Counted from the stretch's first letter, positions 34,229-44,303 are shown. The stretch: DNA of 64,000 bases from Virgibacillus ndiopensis (GCF_900187325.1 NZ_FZMZ01000005.1:558001-622000); one strand, 5' to 3'. Numbers and translations: made by a program. The notes: generated by a model not told the origin, from the sequence alone.

Positions 34229-34489
34229 TTACTTTTTAAAAAGTTTATTCAACGATTGCATATCTACAGGCATGTTGTTTTTTGCAATAGACTGAACAAT
34301 TTTATCTTCTTTTTCTTTTGAAATTGGTTTATTTGCCATTCTTGCTAATTGCCGTACTAGTTTTCTTACTGTTTTTTCATCGGAAAAATCAGCATTTTTA
34401 ACAGAATCTGCTACCTTATAAATTTCACTGGGGTCAATATTTGCATTTTGTTGAATTTTGTCAAAAGCTTTTTTTTGAAAACCGCTCAC
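34229..34489 (-). CDS. Stage VI sporulation protein F-like
   Basis: Helical protein of 86 aa resembling the stage VI sporulation protein F family (visible FQKKAFDKIQQNANIDPSEI and VRKLVRQLARMANKPISKE). Members are made late in sporulation and affect spore maturation. The start is the GTG at 34489, 7 nt after a perfect AGGAGG; the upstream in-frame ATG at 34507 precedes that ribosome site and is rejected. It is inserted between gpsA and yphE, which are adjacent in B. subtilis. Confidence 0.8.
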   Translation of the reverse strand: MSGFQKKAFDKIQQNANIDPSEIYKVADSVKNADFSDEKTVRKLVRQLARMANKPISKEKEDKIVQSIAKNNMPVDMQSLNKLFKK

Positions 34490-34561
34490 AGGCTCGCCTC
34501 CTTGCATTGTTAAGTCAACAATATTATATGCAAGACGGCGAATTAAGTGAGTTCGATAGGC

Positions 34562-35599
34562 CTATTGTGAATATCTTTCCGTAAGCAAGGTCGCTATATC
34601 ATCCATTTCCTCACGTTTCGTTCTGTTCATTAACTGATCAACAACATCTTTTGGTTTTGCCTCTTCAAACAAAATCTTATAGATACCATTTGTTATTGGC
34701 ATTTCAATTCCTTGTTGGGATGCGAATTGATAGGCTGCTTTAGCCGTTCTTACTCCTTCAACAACCATTCCCATTTGGTCTAAAACTTGATCCAGCTTAT
34801 TACCTTTACCTAATAAATTTCCAGCACGCCAGTTTCTACTATGCACACTCGTACAGGTTACAATTAGATCACCTACACCTGGTAATCCTAAAAATGTAAG
34901 TGGATTTGCACCTAGTGATGTGCCTAATCTTGCTATTTCTGCCAATCCACGCGTTATAAGTGCTGCTTTGGCATTATCACCATAGCCTAAGCCGTCAGAT
35001 ATTCCAGCACCCAACGCAATGATGTTTTTAAGCGCTCCACCGAGTTCAACACCAACTACATCGGGACTCGTATAAACGCGAAACGATTCATTGATAAACA
35101 GGTCCTGAGCAACTTCTGCGTTGGAATCATTTAACGATGAAACTGTTACCGTTGTCGGTTGTCTCTTTCCTACTTCTTCAGCATGGCTTGGGCCAGAAAG
35201 AACAACAATATCATCATATTTGAATTCAGTCATTTCTTCACTAATCATTTCTGATACTCGTTTTAATGACTCTGGCTCGATCCCCTTTGAAGCATGGATG
35301 ATTGTTACGTTGTGATGAAGAATCTCATTCAGCTGCTGAGATACTTCACGTATCGCTTTTGTTGGAACTGCAATTACAATGGCAGAAACATCTTGTACCG
35401 CCTCTTCTAGGTCGTGATAAGCCTTAATTTTTTCAGGGATCATTATTTCTAAGTACTTCTCATTTTTATGTGTAGTGTTAATAATTTCAGCTTGGTCTTG
35501 TCTGTGGGTCCACAGTCTGACATCATGATTGTTATCAGCTAACACGATGCTTAAAGCTGTCCCCCAACTACCAGCCCCTAGTACTGCTACTTTAGCCAA
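34562..35599 (-). CDS. gpsA: Glycerol-3-phosphate dehydrogenase [NAD(P)+]
   Basis: Reduces dihydroxyacetone phosphate to sn-glycerol 3-phosphate for phospholipid synthesis. The 345-aa protein has the N-terminal dinucleotide loop VLGAGSWGTALSIVLA, VLSGPSHAEEV, and the catalytic-lysine segment GVELGGALKNIIALGAGI. The start is a TTG at 35599, 8 nt after AAGGAGG, giving the usual N-terminus MAKVAVLGAG. The ATG at 35632 would lie upstream of that ribosome site and inside der. It follows der by 13 nt. Confidence 0.95.
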   Translation of the reverse strand: MAKVAVLGAGSWGTALSIVLADNNHDVRLWTHRQDQAEIINTTHKNEKYLEIMIPEKIKAYHDLEEAVQDVSAIVIAVPTKAIREVSQQLNEILHHNVTIIHASKGIEPESLKRVSEMISEEMTEFKYDDIVVLSGPSHAEEVGKRQPTTVTVSSLNDSNAEVAQDLFINESFRVYTSPDVVGVELGGALKNIIALGAGISDGLGYGDNAKAALITRGLAEIARLGTSLGANPLTFLGLPGVGDLIVTCTSVHSRNWRAGNLLGKGNKLDQVLDQMGMVVEGVRTAKAAYQFASQQGIEMPITNGIYKILFEEAKPKDVVDQLMNRTKREEMDDIATLLTERYSQ

Positions 35600-35612
35600 G
35601 AATGTCTCCTCC

Positions 35613-36923
35613 TTATTGTCTTCTTCTTGCAAATATTTTTATAGGTGTACCTACAAATCCAAATGCATCCCTAATTTTATTTTCTAAAAATCGTTCATAA
35701 GAAAAATGCATTAATTCCGGATCATTAACGAAAACAACAAAACTTGGTGGTTTGATAGAAACTTGAGTTGCATAGAGTATTTTCAACCGTTTCCCTTTCA
35801 TCGTTGGTGTTGGATTCATTGCCAACGCATCCATAATTATATCGTTTAGTACGTTTGTCGGTATACGTTTTTCATGATTTTCACTAGCTACTTTAATCAT
35901 TGGTATTAACGTGTGTAATCGTTTCTTTGTTTTCGCAGATAAGAAAACAATCGGTGCATAATCTAAAAATTGAAAATGAGATCTTACTTTTGTTTCAAAT
36001 TCTTTCATAGCTTTCTCGTCCGATTGAATCGTATCCCATTTGTTCACGACTATTACAATTGCTCGACCTGCATCATGTGCGTAACCTGCAATTTTTTTGT
36101 CCTGTTCTCTTATACCCGTTTCAGCATCAATTAACACTAAGACGACATCAGAACGTTCAATTGCTTTTAATGCACGCAACACACTATACTTTTCGGTTGT
36201 TTCATAAACCTTTCCCCGTTTACGCATTCCAGCTGTATCAATAATTACAAAATCCTGATCATCTTTATGTAGATGCGTATCAATGGCATCCCTTGTAGTG
36301 CCCTCGATTTCACTTACGATTACACGCTCTTCGTTTAATAGTGCGTTAACCAATGATGATTTGCCCACATTTGGTCTACCGATTAAACTAAAGTAAATCG
36401 TATCATCATCTTTATCTTCAGGATCACTTTCAGGAAAATGCTTCACCACTTCATCTAATAGATCACCTAACCCAAGTCCATGTGATCCAGAGATTGGATA
36501 CGGTTCACCAAAACCTAGCGAATAGAACTCATAGATTTTATCACGCATTTCTGGATTATCAATTTTATTGACACCAAGTACAACAGGTTTGTTCGATTTA
36601 AATAAAATTTTTGCAACCTCTTCATCAGCCGCTGTAATACCCTCTCTACCGTTTACCATAAAAATGATCACGTCAGCTTCGTCAATTGCGAGTTCTGCTT
36701 GTTGGCGCATTAACATTAATAATGGTTCGTCACCAACCTCAATTCCACCAGTATCTATAATGTTAAATGTTGATGTTAACCATTCACCTTGTGCATAAAT
36801 ACGATCTCTCGTAACACCAGGTATATCCTCCACAATTGATATTCTTTCTCCAACTAGTCTATTAAATATCGTTGACTTTCCTACATTCGGTCTCCCGACA
36901 ATTGCTACAACAGATTTCCTCAT
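35613..36923 (-). CDS. der: Ribosome-assembly GTPase Der (EngA)
   Basis: Essential GTPase with two tandem G domains that helps mature the 50S subunit. The 436-aa protein has P-loops [13 protein letters not shown] (residues 9-21) and [13 protein letters not shown] (near 183), G3 motifs DTGG and DTAG, NKID and NKWD, and a C-terminal KH-like domain ending [21 protein letters not shown] lies before the ATG at 36923. It forms an operon with gpsA. Confidence 0.97.
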   Translation of the reverse strand: MRKSVVAIVGRPNVGKSTIFNRLVGERISIVEDIPGVTRDRIYAQGEWLTSTFNIIDTGGIEVGDEPLLMLMRQQAELAIDEADVIIFMVNGREGITAADEEVAKILFKSNKPVVLGVNKIDNPEMRDKIYEFYSLGFGEPYPISGSHGLGLGDLLDEVVKHFPESDPEDKDDDTIYFSLIGRPNVGKSSLVNALLNEERVIVSEIEGTTRDAIDTHLHKDDQDFVIIDTAGMRKRGKVYETTEKYSVLRALKAIERSDVVLVLIDAETGIREQDKKIAGYAHDAGRAIVIVVNKWDTIQSDEKAMKEFETKVRSHFQFLDYAPIVFLSAKTKKRLHTLIPMIKVASENHEKRIPTNVLNDIIMDALAMNPTPTMKGKRLKILYATQVSIKPPSFVVFVNDPELMHFSYERFLENKIRDAFGFVGTPIKIFARRRQ

Positions 36924-37020
36924 GAAAGGAACATCCTTTCTATTCTTTCTAATAACTTATTAAGTACAAGTTAATTCAAGTTTTAATTCTAGCAAAAGAA
37001 ACTAATATTAACAATTGTTT

Positions 37021-37629
37021 TTAGTGCTGATTCATTTTCCACCTTAACGATTGTTTGTATTCATGTATGGCTGCGTATAATTTTACCTTTACTTTTTGTA
37101 CAGTTTCAATAAAAATTACTAACATTGTAATCATAAAAAAGATATCCAGAAAAGCTAATCCACCAATTGTTTCATAAAGCTGATAGCTCGATAAAATAAT
37201 ACTGTGGAGAATCTCCCCACTTGTTATTCCCAATAATCCTATAGCGAGTTTATCATGTAATGATTCTGTCAATATTACGATTAAGAATGTCATTATAAGT
37301 GGAATTAAAACCGACCGTGGCAAAAATAACCATACAGGAGTAATTCTTTCCCAAAACAAAATTGCTATGTATCCTAATGAAATGGTAAAAGCAGAAAATA
37401 AGAGATATAACGATTTTGCAATTGAGTGAAAATAAGTAGAACCTGCTAGTAAAATCAAAAAAGAAACACCTATTTGATAACCACCAATAGGTATAGATAT
37501 AGGAGAACATAAAATGATTAACAATATCCAACACGCATAGAAAGTTCTTTGACGTCCTTTTTTCATAAAAAATGTAACAATAACCCAAAAAATCCAACCA
37601 ATCCAATAAAATATAATACCACTCGTCAC
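37021..37629 (-). CDS. yphA: YphA-like polytopic membrane protein
   Basis: Protein of about 202 aa with six to seven hydrophobic segments across its whole length and a basic cytoplasmic tail KVKLYAAIHEYKQSLRWKMN. Position between ypfD and der and size match B. subtilis YphA, of unknown function. Start ambiguous: the GTG at 37629 lies 5 nt after AGGTGA and is preferred over ATG 37635, which is too close to it. A longer open frame in another phase (37253-37651) is a shadow. Confidence 0.75.
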   Translation of the reverse strand: MTSGIIFYWIGWIFWVIVTFFMKKGRQRTFYACWILLIILCSPISIPIGGYQIGVSFLILLAGSTYFHSIAKSLYLLFSAFTISLGYIAILFWERITPVWLFLPRSVLIPLIMTFLIVILTESLHDKLAIGLLGITSGEILHSIILSSYQLYETIGGLAFLDIFFMITMLVIFIETVQKVKVKLYAAIHEYKQSLRWKMNQH

Positions 37630-37762
37630 AACCATCACCTACCATTAGCATTATAACTACTAACAGATTGTTTTAAACAAGCTAGATGATAGAACAGATA
37701 ATGATTTTATAAATGGCTATTTTCTCAAAGAAACTATGCGAAAAGAGCCCTGTAAATAAAAA

Positions 37763-37787
37763 GGTTCCTCTTCATACAAGAGGAACC
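37763..37787 (-). terminator. Terminator after ypfD
   Basis: Perfect 10-bp stem GGTTCCTCTT / AAGAGGAACC with a 5-nt loop, followed on the minus strand by TTTTTATTTAC; 18 nt after the ypfD stop. Confidence 0.85.
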
Positions 37788-37804
37788 AGATGCAAAGTAG
37801 CATT

Positions 37805-38935
37805 CTATTTATATTTATTTAGTTTATCGCCAATAAAATCGCCTAGTTGAAAACCTGACTGGTCTTCGTCTTTTTCATATTGTTTAAGTTCAGCAGCTTC
37901 CTGCTCTTGTTCTATTTCTTTAATACTAAGCGACATACGTTCTTCCGCTTCATTCACGTCTAATACTTTAACTTTAATTGATTGTCCTGCTTCCAAAACT
38001 TCATGAGGTGTACCTACATGGCGATTAGCGATTTGTGAAATGTGAACCAATCCTTCAACACCAGGTGCAACTTCAATAAATGCACCGAAATTAACTAAGC
38101 GTTTTACTGTACCATCTACAATATCACCCCTAGAAAATCGTTCTTGAATATTAGCCCATGGACCAGGAATTGTTTTCTTGTGTGAAAGTGAAATTCGCTC
38201 ATTGTCACGATCAACTGACAATACTTCTACTTTTATTGTTTGACCAACTGATACAACATCAGATGCTTTTTCCACATGCTGGTGTGCAAGCTGTGAGATA
38301 TGGACAAGACCATCAATCCCTCCAATGTCAACGAATACACCAAAACTCGTAATTCGTTGTACAACCCCCTCTACTATTTGCCCTTCTTCTAGAGATTGAA
38401 TTACTTCTTGTTTTTGCTTGGCAGTTTGGTCTTCAACAACAGCACGATGTGATAAAATAACACGATTCTGTTCTTTATTTAAATCAACTATTTTCACACT
38501 TAATGATTTACCTTTATAATCACTAAAATCTTCTACAAAATACGTTTCTACTAGTGATGCTGGGATAAAGCCGCGTAAACCAACATCGACAACCAGTCCA
38601 CCCTTAACAATTTCTTTAATCTCAGTATCAAAAACTTCATTACTCTCATAAGCTTTTTCCAATTCATCCCATGCCTTATCTGAATCTATTGCTTTTTTAG
38701 AAAGTACTATTTCATCGTCCGCAGCTTTTGTTATCTTTAAAGTTAGTTGGTCACCCTCTTTAACCACGTCTTCAGGTGATTCTACGTGAAGATTTGATAA
38801 TTCACTTATTGGAACAATACCTTCTGTTTTATATCCGATATCAACAAGAACATGCTTATCTTCTATTTTAACAACATTTCCTGTCACAGTATCTCCTACT
38901 TGTAATACCGATATTTCATTACCATTCTCACCCAT
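37805..38935 (-). CDS. ypfD: S1-domain RNA-binding protein YpfD (RpsA-like)
   Basis: Protein of 376 aa made of four S1 domains (about residues 10-80, 95-165, 182-252 and 267-337); the last two are the most canonical (GVFVDIGGIDGLVHISQLA and GAFIEVAPGVEGLVHISQIA). Resembles ribosomal protein S1 but is shorter, as in other Firmicutes, where it is not essential. AAGGAGG lies 7 nt before the ATG at 38935; the upstream ATG at 38959 is before that site. It stands downstream of cmk and plsC, a linkage shared with rpsA in many bacteria. Confidence 0.92.
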   Translation of the reverse strand: MGENGNEISVLQVGDTVTGNVVKIEDKHVLVDIGYKTEGIVPISELSNLHVESPEDVVKEGDQLTLKITKAADDEIVLSKKAIDSDKAWDELEKAYESNEVFDTEIKEIVKGGLVVDVGLRGFIPASLVETYFVEDFSDYKGKSLSVKIVDLNKEQNRVILSHRAVVEDQTAKQKQEVIQSLEEGQIVEGVVQRITSFGVFVDIGGIDGLVHISQLAHQHVEKASDVVSVGQTIKVEVLSVDRDNERISLSHKKTIPGPWANIQERFSRGDIVDGTVKRLVNFGAFIEVAPGVEGLVHISQIANRHVGTPHEVLEAGQSIKVKVLDVNEAEERMSLSIKEIEQEQEAAELKQYEKDEDQSGFQLGDFIGDKLNKYK

Positions 38936-39021
38936 AAGAAAACCCTCCTTAAAATACAAACAACAAAAATACTCTTTTTAATAACTTCTAATAATTACAA
39001 TTATTTGTCAAGTGAAGAATA

Positions 39022-39606
39022 TTAAGATTGATAGTTTTCTATCAATTTTTCTATTTCGGACATAATGGCGTCCGCAGCTTCTTGAGCAGAAGATTTATTA
39101 GCTCGGTAATAGTCCATATCCATTGGTTCACCATAGATTACAGTAAGCTTCTTAAACGGTTTATATGGCCCTACAATCGCACAAGGAACAATCGAAGCTT
39201 TAGAACGTAAGGCGAAAAATCCCGCTCCCGCTAAAGCTTTTCCTAATTTCCCATCTTTACTACGTGTACCTTCAGGAAACAGCCCAAGTGTCCTTCCATC
39301 GTCAAGAATGGCTAAACCCTTTCGTAATGCGTTACGATCTCGCATTCCTCTTTTTACAGGAAAAGCGTGGATGCCAATTAATAATTTACCCAAAAAAGGT
39401 TTATCGAATAATTCTCCTTTTGCCATAAAATAAATATCCCGAGGGGATGTTATCCCAACTACCGGTGGATCTAAATTTGAGATATGATTAGAGCATATAA
39501 TTACAGGGCCTTCCTTAGGTACATTTTCTTTACCAACTATCTTAATTCGATATAGAGGAAAAAAGATTATGGCAACAACTGTTTTTGCAAACTTATAAAG
39601 GCTCAT
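39022..39606 (-). CDS. plsC: 1-acyl-sn-glycerol-3-phosphate acyltransferase
   Basis: Membrane-associated enzyme that acylates lysophosphatidic acid to phosphatidic acid. The 194-aa protein has an N-terminal hydrophobic segment and the acyltransferase motifs NHISNLDPP (NHxxxxD, near residue 36), the GLFPEGTRSKDG motif near residue 110 and IVPCAIVGPYKPF. It lies 12 nt after cmk. AAGGGAG precedes the ATG. Confidence 0.94.
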   Translation of the reverse strand: MSLYKFAKTVVAIIFFPLYRIKIVGKENVPKEGPVIICSNHISNLDPPVVGITSPRDIYFMAKGELFDKPFLGKLLIGIHAFPVKRGMRDRNALRKGLAILDDGRTLGLFPEGTRSKDGKLGKALAGAGFFALRSKASIVPCAIVGPYKPFKKLTVIYGEPMDMDYYRANKSSAQEAADAIMSEIEKLIENYQS

Positions 39607-39618
39607 TACAATCTCCCT

Positions 39619-40296
39619 TTAATTAATAAATTTATCGACTTCTTGTAAAATACGATTTGCAACATCATCAATAGTAAGGGATGTTGTATCAATTTCTATT
39701 GCATCATCTGCTTTCACTAATGGTGCAGCTTCCCGTTTTGAATCAATAAGATCTCGTTGTTTTATTTCCTCTTTTAATTCCTCTAAATCTGATGAAAAAC
39801 CCTTTTTTAAATTTTCTTCATACCTGCGTTTCGCCCGCTCTTCTACCGTAGCTATTAAAAATATTTTTACCTCTGCGTCCGGGAGTACATGAGTTCCGAT
39901 GTCTCTACCATCCATCACGACACTTTTTTCTTCAGCTAATTGTTGCTGACGTTTCACCATATCTCTTCGGACACTGGGATGTTTTGCAACATGTGAAACA
40001 TTATTTGTAACTATGTTAGAACGAATTTCAAGTGAAACATCATTACCATCAACCAAAACGTATTGTCCTTTTTCGCTCTGTTTGAGTTCAATATCAGTAT
40101 GTACTAATAAATCAGTTAGTTTCTCTTCATTTTCCAATTCTATATTTTTGTTTAATGCTTTTAATGTTAGTGATCGATACATTGCACCAGTATCTATATA
40201 AATATAAGATAGTTCTTTTGCAACAATCTTTGCAACTGTACTTTTCCCTGCTGCAGCTGGTCCATCGATTGCTATTCTAATTGTTTTATTCTTCAT
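39619..40296 (-). CDS. cmk: Cytidylate kinase
   Basis: Phosphorylates CMP and dCMP with ATP. The 225-aa protein has the P-loop [14 protein letters not shown] (residues 10-23), the CMP-binding [12 protein letters not shown] and the [16 protein letters not shown] segment. AGGAATG precedes the ATG at 40296. First gene of cmk-plsC-ypfD, as in related bacilli. Confidence 0.96.
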   Translation of the reverse strand: MKNKTIRIAIDGPAAAGKSTVAKIVAKELSYIYIDTGAMYRSLTLKALNKNIELENEEKLTDLLVHTDIELKQSEKGQYVLVDGNDVSLEIRSNIVTNNVSHVAKHPSVRRDMVKRQQQLAEEKSVVMDGRDIGTHVLPDAEVKIFLIATVEERAKRRYEENLKKGFSSDLEELKEEIKQRDLIDSKREAAPLVKADDAIEIDTTSLTIDDVANRILQEVDKFIN

Positions 40297-40340
40297 TGAT
40301 GCTTGTCATTCCTCTCATTTTCCTAAATAGTAGTTTAAAA

Positions 40341-40360
40341 AACTTGGCAGAAGCCAAGTT
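40341..40360 (-). terminator. Terminator between ypfA and cmk
   Basis: Perfect 8-bp stem AACTTGGC / GCCAAGTT with loop AGAA, followed on the minus strand by TTTTAAAC; about 80 nt after the ypfA stop. Confidence 0.7.
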
Positions 40361-40439
40361 TAGATAATGTAATCCTATAAAAATAATAACATATCAACAA
40401 AAATTTGGTCTATTTGTTTTCTTAGGTGAAATTTACAAT

Positions 40440-41099
40440 TTACAACAATTCCTTCTTTCGTGCTTCCCGTTGTTTTTCGAAACAATATTGAACTATATGT
40501 TGTTGTGCTTGACTAGTTATTGATACAAATTTTAACGAAGCTGTATTTACCGATGTGTCGGAAACATTGATCCTAATTATTTCCGTTTGTGCAAACACAT
40601 AATGATATTCGTTTGATTGCATAGGTAATACTACCCACAAGTCCAACGTATCACGCTCAGCTAAATTGACTTTATTGGGTAAAATGATAGACAGTCCACC
40701 GCCGCTAATATCCGATGTAACAGTAACAAACGGTTCAAACGAATCATTTGGACTATGCACTGTTACGTCTACTGATGTATCAATTCTTACATATTTTCTA
40801 CGTTGAATTCGATTGATTTTACTCTTTTCAGGCAAACTAATTGCAAGAGCTGGTATATTAAATTTCACTTTTGCAACTATTTGTGTGTGAAATGAATATA
40901 CCGATTGATCACTTCCAACATACGTAACAGCAATATACGTCCCTTTAGGTAAATAGGATGTTTTTTTAGTTTGTTCATTTACGGGATAATCAATAAATAA
41001 ATAGTGTTCATTTTTTTCTATTACCTTACAGCGATATTTTTGTAGGTCATTTTTGTCGGTTTGTGTAACTTCTAACATGAGTAAAGTCCCGATTTTCAT
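40440..41099 (-). CDS. ypfA: PilZ-domain c-di-GMP effector YpfA
   Basis: Protein of 219 aa with an N-terminal YcgR-type domain (about 1-95) and a C-terminal PilZ domain. The c-di-GMP motif is complete: RRKYVR near residue 100 and DISGGG near 130. In B. subtilis the homologue (MotI) binds c-di-GMP and stops flagellar rotation, which is the likely role here. GGGGG precedes the ATG at 41099; the GTG at 41105 is within the leader. Position upstream of cmk and downstream of ypeB is as in B. subtilis. Confidence 0.92.
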   Translation of the reverse strand: MKIGTLLMLEVTQTDKNDLQKYRCKVIEKNEHYLFIDYPVNEQTKKTSYLPKGTYIAVTYVGSDQSVYSFHTQIVAKVKFNIPALAISLPEKSKINRIQRRKYVRIDTSVDVTVHSPNDSFEPFVTVTSDISGGGLSIILPNKVNLAERDTLDLWVVLPMQSNEYHYVFAQTEIIRINVSDTSVNTASLKFVSITSQAQQHIVQYCFEKQREARKKELL

Positions 41100-41160
41100 A
41101 TACACTACCCCCTAAATAGAAAACATTACTTTATACCTATTATTACAGAAAAATCAAAAA

Positions 41161-41184
41161 AGGGAAAGGCATTTGCCAATCCCT
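41161..41184 (-). terminator. Terminator after ypeB
   Basis: Minus strand stem AGGGA-TT-GGC / GCC-TT-TCCCT followed by TTTTTTGATTTTTC, 8 nt after the ypeB stop. Confidence 0.75.
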
Positions 41185-41191
41185 AATTCAA

Positions 41192-42535
41192 CTAAAAATT
41201 TGCTGCAAAGTTTATTTCGGTTCCACCTAATTTTTCAACCTTTTCTTCTGTACCATCCATTGCATTAATAAAGATTCGATATGTTTCATTTCCCATAACA
41301 CCTAAAAATTCATATGTGAGAACTTCATCTCCAATATCGTTATCAATTATGGATAAAAATTCTTCATTAATTTTAACATCTGGATTTACTTTGGCTTTAG
41401 CCTCTTTTTTAGATAACTTTGGTTCAGGTATATCTCTTTTCGAATGATTCATATAGTAATTTCTTGCGGTGAATCCTAATATTTCACCATTATCTAATGC
41501 AACTTTTACTTCCACAGCATCTGAATACACTCGAACACCATCTTGATTGTATAAAAATGAATAAACACCAACATTATTATATTCGTTACTTTGGAATATC
41601 GCCATGTCATCCAGCTGATTCTTTTTTAAAAAAGCCTCAGCTTTTTTAAGCCCCTCATTAAGACTTATTTTTTCTTTACCAATCGGTCTATTTACTAAAA
41701 GTGAAATTGGATTTCCACCTTTTTTTGACATGTCCATGTAGGCATTTTTTTCACCATTTCGATATGAAATGCTATACAGTGGTATATCTGAGCCTTTTCC
41801 ACTTTCAGTAATAGTTAGATTAGCATTTTTCTTTATTTCAAACAGTTTTTTACTTTTTTCCAATGCCTCATCCTTACTTATGTTATCCCCTTTTAAAAAT
41901 TGATAGGTATGTTCTTCCGATGAAGTACCAATTAATCCAGAATTCACGTTACTTTCTGTGTATCCTTCTACTTTTTTCTCTACTGTTTTTAAACCGTCAA
42001 TAATTGTGTTATCCGTTTGTTTATCTGTACTTGCCAATGCAAGCTGAACATCCATCCACCGTAAATTATTATCTAAAACAACGTGTTGTACTTGTCTCAA
42101 TTCATCTTTTAGATCACCAGATTGCTCATATAACTTTTCCAACGTTTTTGTTTCCTCATTGGTAAGAGGTTCCTTTTCCAAATCTCTTACAGCAGTTCTA
42201 TACGTAAAATCACCAATATTGGACAAGAATTCTTCCGTTTTATTAAAGGGAAGCAAAGATAATGGTAGTTGACCTACATCAGATAACGCTTCTGATGTCA
42301 ATCGCCATATCTCAACCAGTTGTGGTGACAGACTTTGTTTAGAGTTCATAGCAAGAGATGTACCGATTTTGTCATGTAACATATCCATTCGGTAGGAAAG
42401 CTCATGAAAAGAGCGTTGATATGAGTTTTCGGCTTGAATTAAAATCGCATTTTTTTCCTGATGCTCCTGGTAACCCCAAAAAGCAACACCAGCGAGCCCA
42501 ATTGTGAGAATTGTAATTAATATCCATCGAATCAT
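41192..42535 (-). CDS. ypeB: Germination protein YpeB
   Basis: Partner protein required to localise and protect the cortex-lytic enzyme SleB in spores. The 447-aa protein has an uncleaved N-terminal membrane anchor (residues 3-21), a long helical middle region and C-terminal PepSY repeats (for example LSLNEGLKKAEAFLKKNQLD and KLSKKEAKAKVNPDVKINEE). AAAGGTG lies before the ATG, 14 nt after sleB. The sleB-ypeB pair is the conserved bicistronic unit expressed in the forespore in B. subtilis. Confidence 0.96.
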   Translation of the reverse strand: MIRWILITILTIGLAGVAFWGYQEHQEKNAILIQAENSYQRSFHELSYRMDMLHDKIGTSLAMNSKQSLSPQLVEIWRLTSEALSDVGQLPLSLLPFNKTEEFLSNIGDFTYRTAVRDLEKEPLTNEETKTLEKLYEQSGDLKDELRQVQHVVLDNNLRWMDVQLALASTDKQTDNTIIDGLKTVEKKVEGYTESNVNSGLIGTSSEEHTYQFLKGDNISKDEALEKSKKLFEIKKNANLTITESGKGSDIPLYSISYRNGEKNAYMDMSKKGGNPISLLVNRPIGKEKISLNEGLKKAEAFLKKNQLDDMAIFQSNEYNNVGVYSFLYNQDGVRVYSDAVEVKVALDNGEILGFTARNYYMNHSKRDIPEPKLSKKEAKAKVNPDVKINEEFLSIIDNDIGDEVLTYEFLGVMGNETYRIFINAMDGTEEKVEKLGGTEINFAANF

Positions 42536-42549
42536 TTTATCACACCTTT

Positions 42550-43389
42550 CTATTTACAAAATATATGTTTACCAATCTGTTTAATCTGTGGTCTCCCCCA
42601 AATCCAATCAGAAGTTGCTGTGTTTGGATTGAAATAATATAATGCACTGCCAGTTGGGTCCCAACCATTTATCGCATCCAAAACTGCTTGTTTGGATGTT
42701 TCATTTGGCGTTAACCAAATTTGCCCATCGGCAACGGCTGTAAATGCTCTAGGTTCAAAAATAACGCCAGAAACTGTATTTGGAAATGTAGGGCTTTCTA
42801 CGCGATTTAATATTACCGCTGCTACTGCAACCTGTCCTACATAGGGCTCCCCGCGTGATTCTCCATGTACAGCGTTAGCCATTAGTTGAATATCATTTTG
42901 TGAAAATCCTTGTGGTACATTTACCGCTGTTGGAGTTGTTTCTGCATTCGTATCATTAGCATTATTTGTATTATTTGCCTGATTTTTGCTAGGTGTAGTT
43001 TGCTTTTCTTTATCAACTCCACCATAATAAGTAAAATCTCTTCCTTTTTTAATCTGTTCTTGGACAAACTGTTTATCATATTTACTCGCTTTAACTAGCT
43101 TTTGCTTCGTTGTTTTGCCAGCTAAACCATCGATATCCAACCCAAACTCATACTGAAAATTACGTAATGCCCAATATGTCCCCCATCCAAATACACCATC
43201 AATCTTTCCGTTGTAAAAACCTAAATATTGTAATCTCGCTTGTAATTCAATTACATCATCACCAACAGCCCCATGTTGGATAACTTGTGGACTGAAAGCA
43301 TGTACAGTTGCAGGTGTTTTGGAAGCTTGAAACCCTATCGTTATAAAACATATAATGATAAAGAATAGGAACATCTTTTTGTAGTTCAT
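42550..43389 (-). CDS. sleB: Spore cortex-lytic enzyme SleB
   Basis: Lytic transglycosylase that degrades cortex peptidoglycan during germination. The 279-aa protein has a signal peptide (residues 1-31), a PG_binding_1 domain (about 37-95, VIELQARLQYLGFYNGKIDG), an Asn/Thr-rich linker and a C-terminal hydrolase domain with catalytic Glu in NAVHGESRGEPYVGQ and the ending WIWGRPQIKQIGKHIFCK. AGGAGG precedes the ATG. I found a TGAATA element upstream but no convincing sigma-G -10 partner. Confidence 0.97.
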   Translation of the reverse strand: MNYKKMFLFFIIICFITIGFQASKTPATVHAFSPQVIQHGAVGDDVIELQARLQYLGFYNGKIDGVFGWGTYWALRNFQYEFGLDIDGLAGKTTKQKLVKASKYDKQFVQEQIKKGRDFTYYGGVDKEKQTTPSKNQANNTNNANDTNAETTPTAVNVPQGFSQNDIQLMANAVHGESRGEPYVGQVAVAAVILNRVESPTFPNTVSGVIFEPRAFTAVADGQIWLTPNETSKQAVLDAINGWDPTGSALYYFNPNTATSDWIWGRPQIKQIGKHIFCK

Positions 43390-43499
43390 ACTTTTTCCTC
43401 CTACTTTTCCAATCTCTTCTTGATGTCTATTTTTTGATTAAATCTCACTTTTATTCATCATTCTTGAAAGAGTATTAGAAACAGTTTTACGGCAACAAA

Positions 43500-43534
43500 A
43501 AAATCCTCCGTAGTTTCTAGCTACAGAGGATTTT
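43500..43534 (-). terminator. Terminator after prsW
   Basis: Stem AAAATCCTCTGTAG / CTACGGAGGATTTT around a 7-nt loop, overlapping the prsW stop and running into a T-run on the minus strand. Confidence 0.8.
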
Positions 43535-44210
43535 ATGCACGTTGTTTTTCACTATGAAGGGCAACCTTTGCTTTCGGTTGATTAGCTAATTTCACTTTAC
43601 GTAAACCATATATCCATAATATGATCATAAACGGAATTAACAAAAACAACCAATCACTTGTTACAGTTTTTAATATATAATTATATGTTCCATGTAGTAA
43701 AAAAGGGATGCAAAATGCAAGAAAAATATTTCTATTTTTATTGGTTTGATTCATCTTTGCCTTACCGAAATAGTATCCCATAATCACGCCAAATATGGCA
43801 TGAGAGGAAACAGGAAACAATGCTCTAGTAAATGCATATTCAATGCCATTCGTAATTAAATATAGTATATTTTCTACCGTTGCGAAACCTAAACTAATTG
43901 CAACCGCGTAAATAATACCATCATAGTGTGCATCAAATTCGGTATGATGATAAATAACATAAATAAAAATAAACCATTTAAAAAATTCTTCGATTAGAGC
44001 AATAAGAAAAAAGGATTGAATAAAATTATTTTGAGCAATCTCCTCAGCATTAAAGGCATATTGAATAAACATTATAGGAAATACAAGTAATCCACCATAT
44101 ATAAACATTTTTATAATTAAGGGTAATGGTTCAGCGAAACGGTCTTTTAAATAAAAGAACGCCATCAATGCAAGTGTAGGAGCTATACCCGCGGATAAAA
44201 TAGCAAACAT
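43533..44210 (-). CDS. prsW: Intramembrane site-1 protease PrsW
   Basis: Polytopic membrane protease that in B. subtilis cleaves the anti-sigma factor RsiW. The 225-aa protein begins MFAILSAGIAPTLALMAFFY and has the active-site signature LIEEFFKW (EExxK), FATVENILYL, and conserved histidines in SSHAIFGVIMG and LLHGTYNYIL. The start at 44210 matches B. subtilis PrsW; the open frame extends to 44279 without support. No rsiW/sigW is in the window. Confidence 0.94.
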   Translation of the reverse strand: MFAILSAGIAPTLALMAFFYLKDRFAEPLPLIIKMFIYGGLLVFPIMFIQYAFNAEEIAQNNFIQSFFLIALIEEFFKWFIFIYVIYHHTEFDAHYDGIIYAVAISLGFATVENILYLITNGIEYAFTRALFPVSSHAIFGVIMGYYFGKAKMNQTNKNRNIFLAFCIPFLLHGTYNYILKTVTSDWLFLLIPFMIILWIYGLRKVKLANQPKAKVALHSEKQRA

Positions 44211-44303
44211 AGCTAATAGACCTCTTTCCAATTTGATTAGTTTTATCGTATCATTAAGTAGCAGGATTGGGAATAGCAATTAAACAATGGCAGGTGAACA
44301 TGA

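Noticed and set aside
37253-37651. 132-codon minus-strand frame overlapping yphA
   Set aside because: Shadow of the yphA membrane protein in another phase; yphA has the better membrane pattern and conserved position.
43390-43532. Sigma-G promoter of sleB
   Set aside because: A TGAATA -35-like element is present, but no CATNNTA-like -10 at the right distance.
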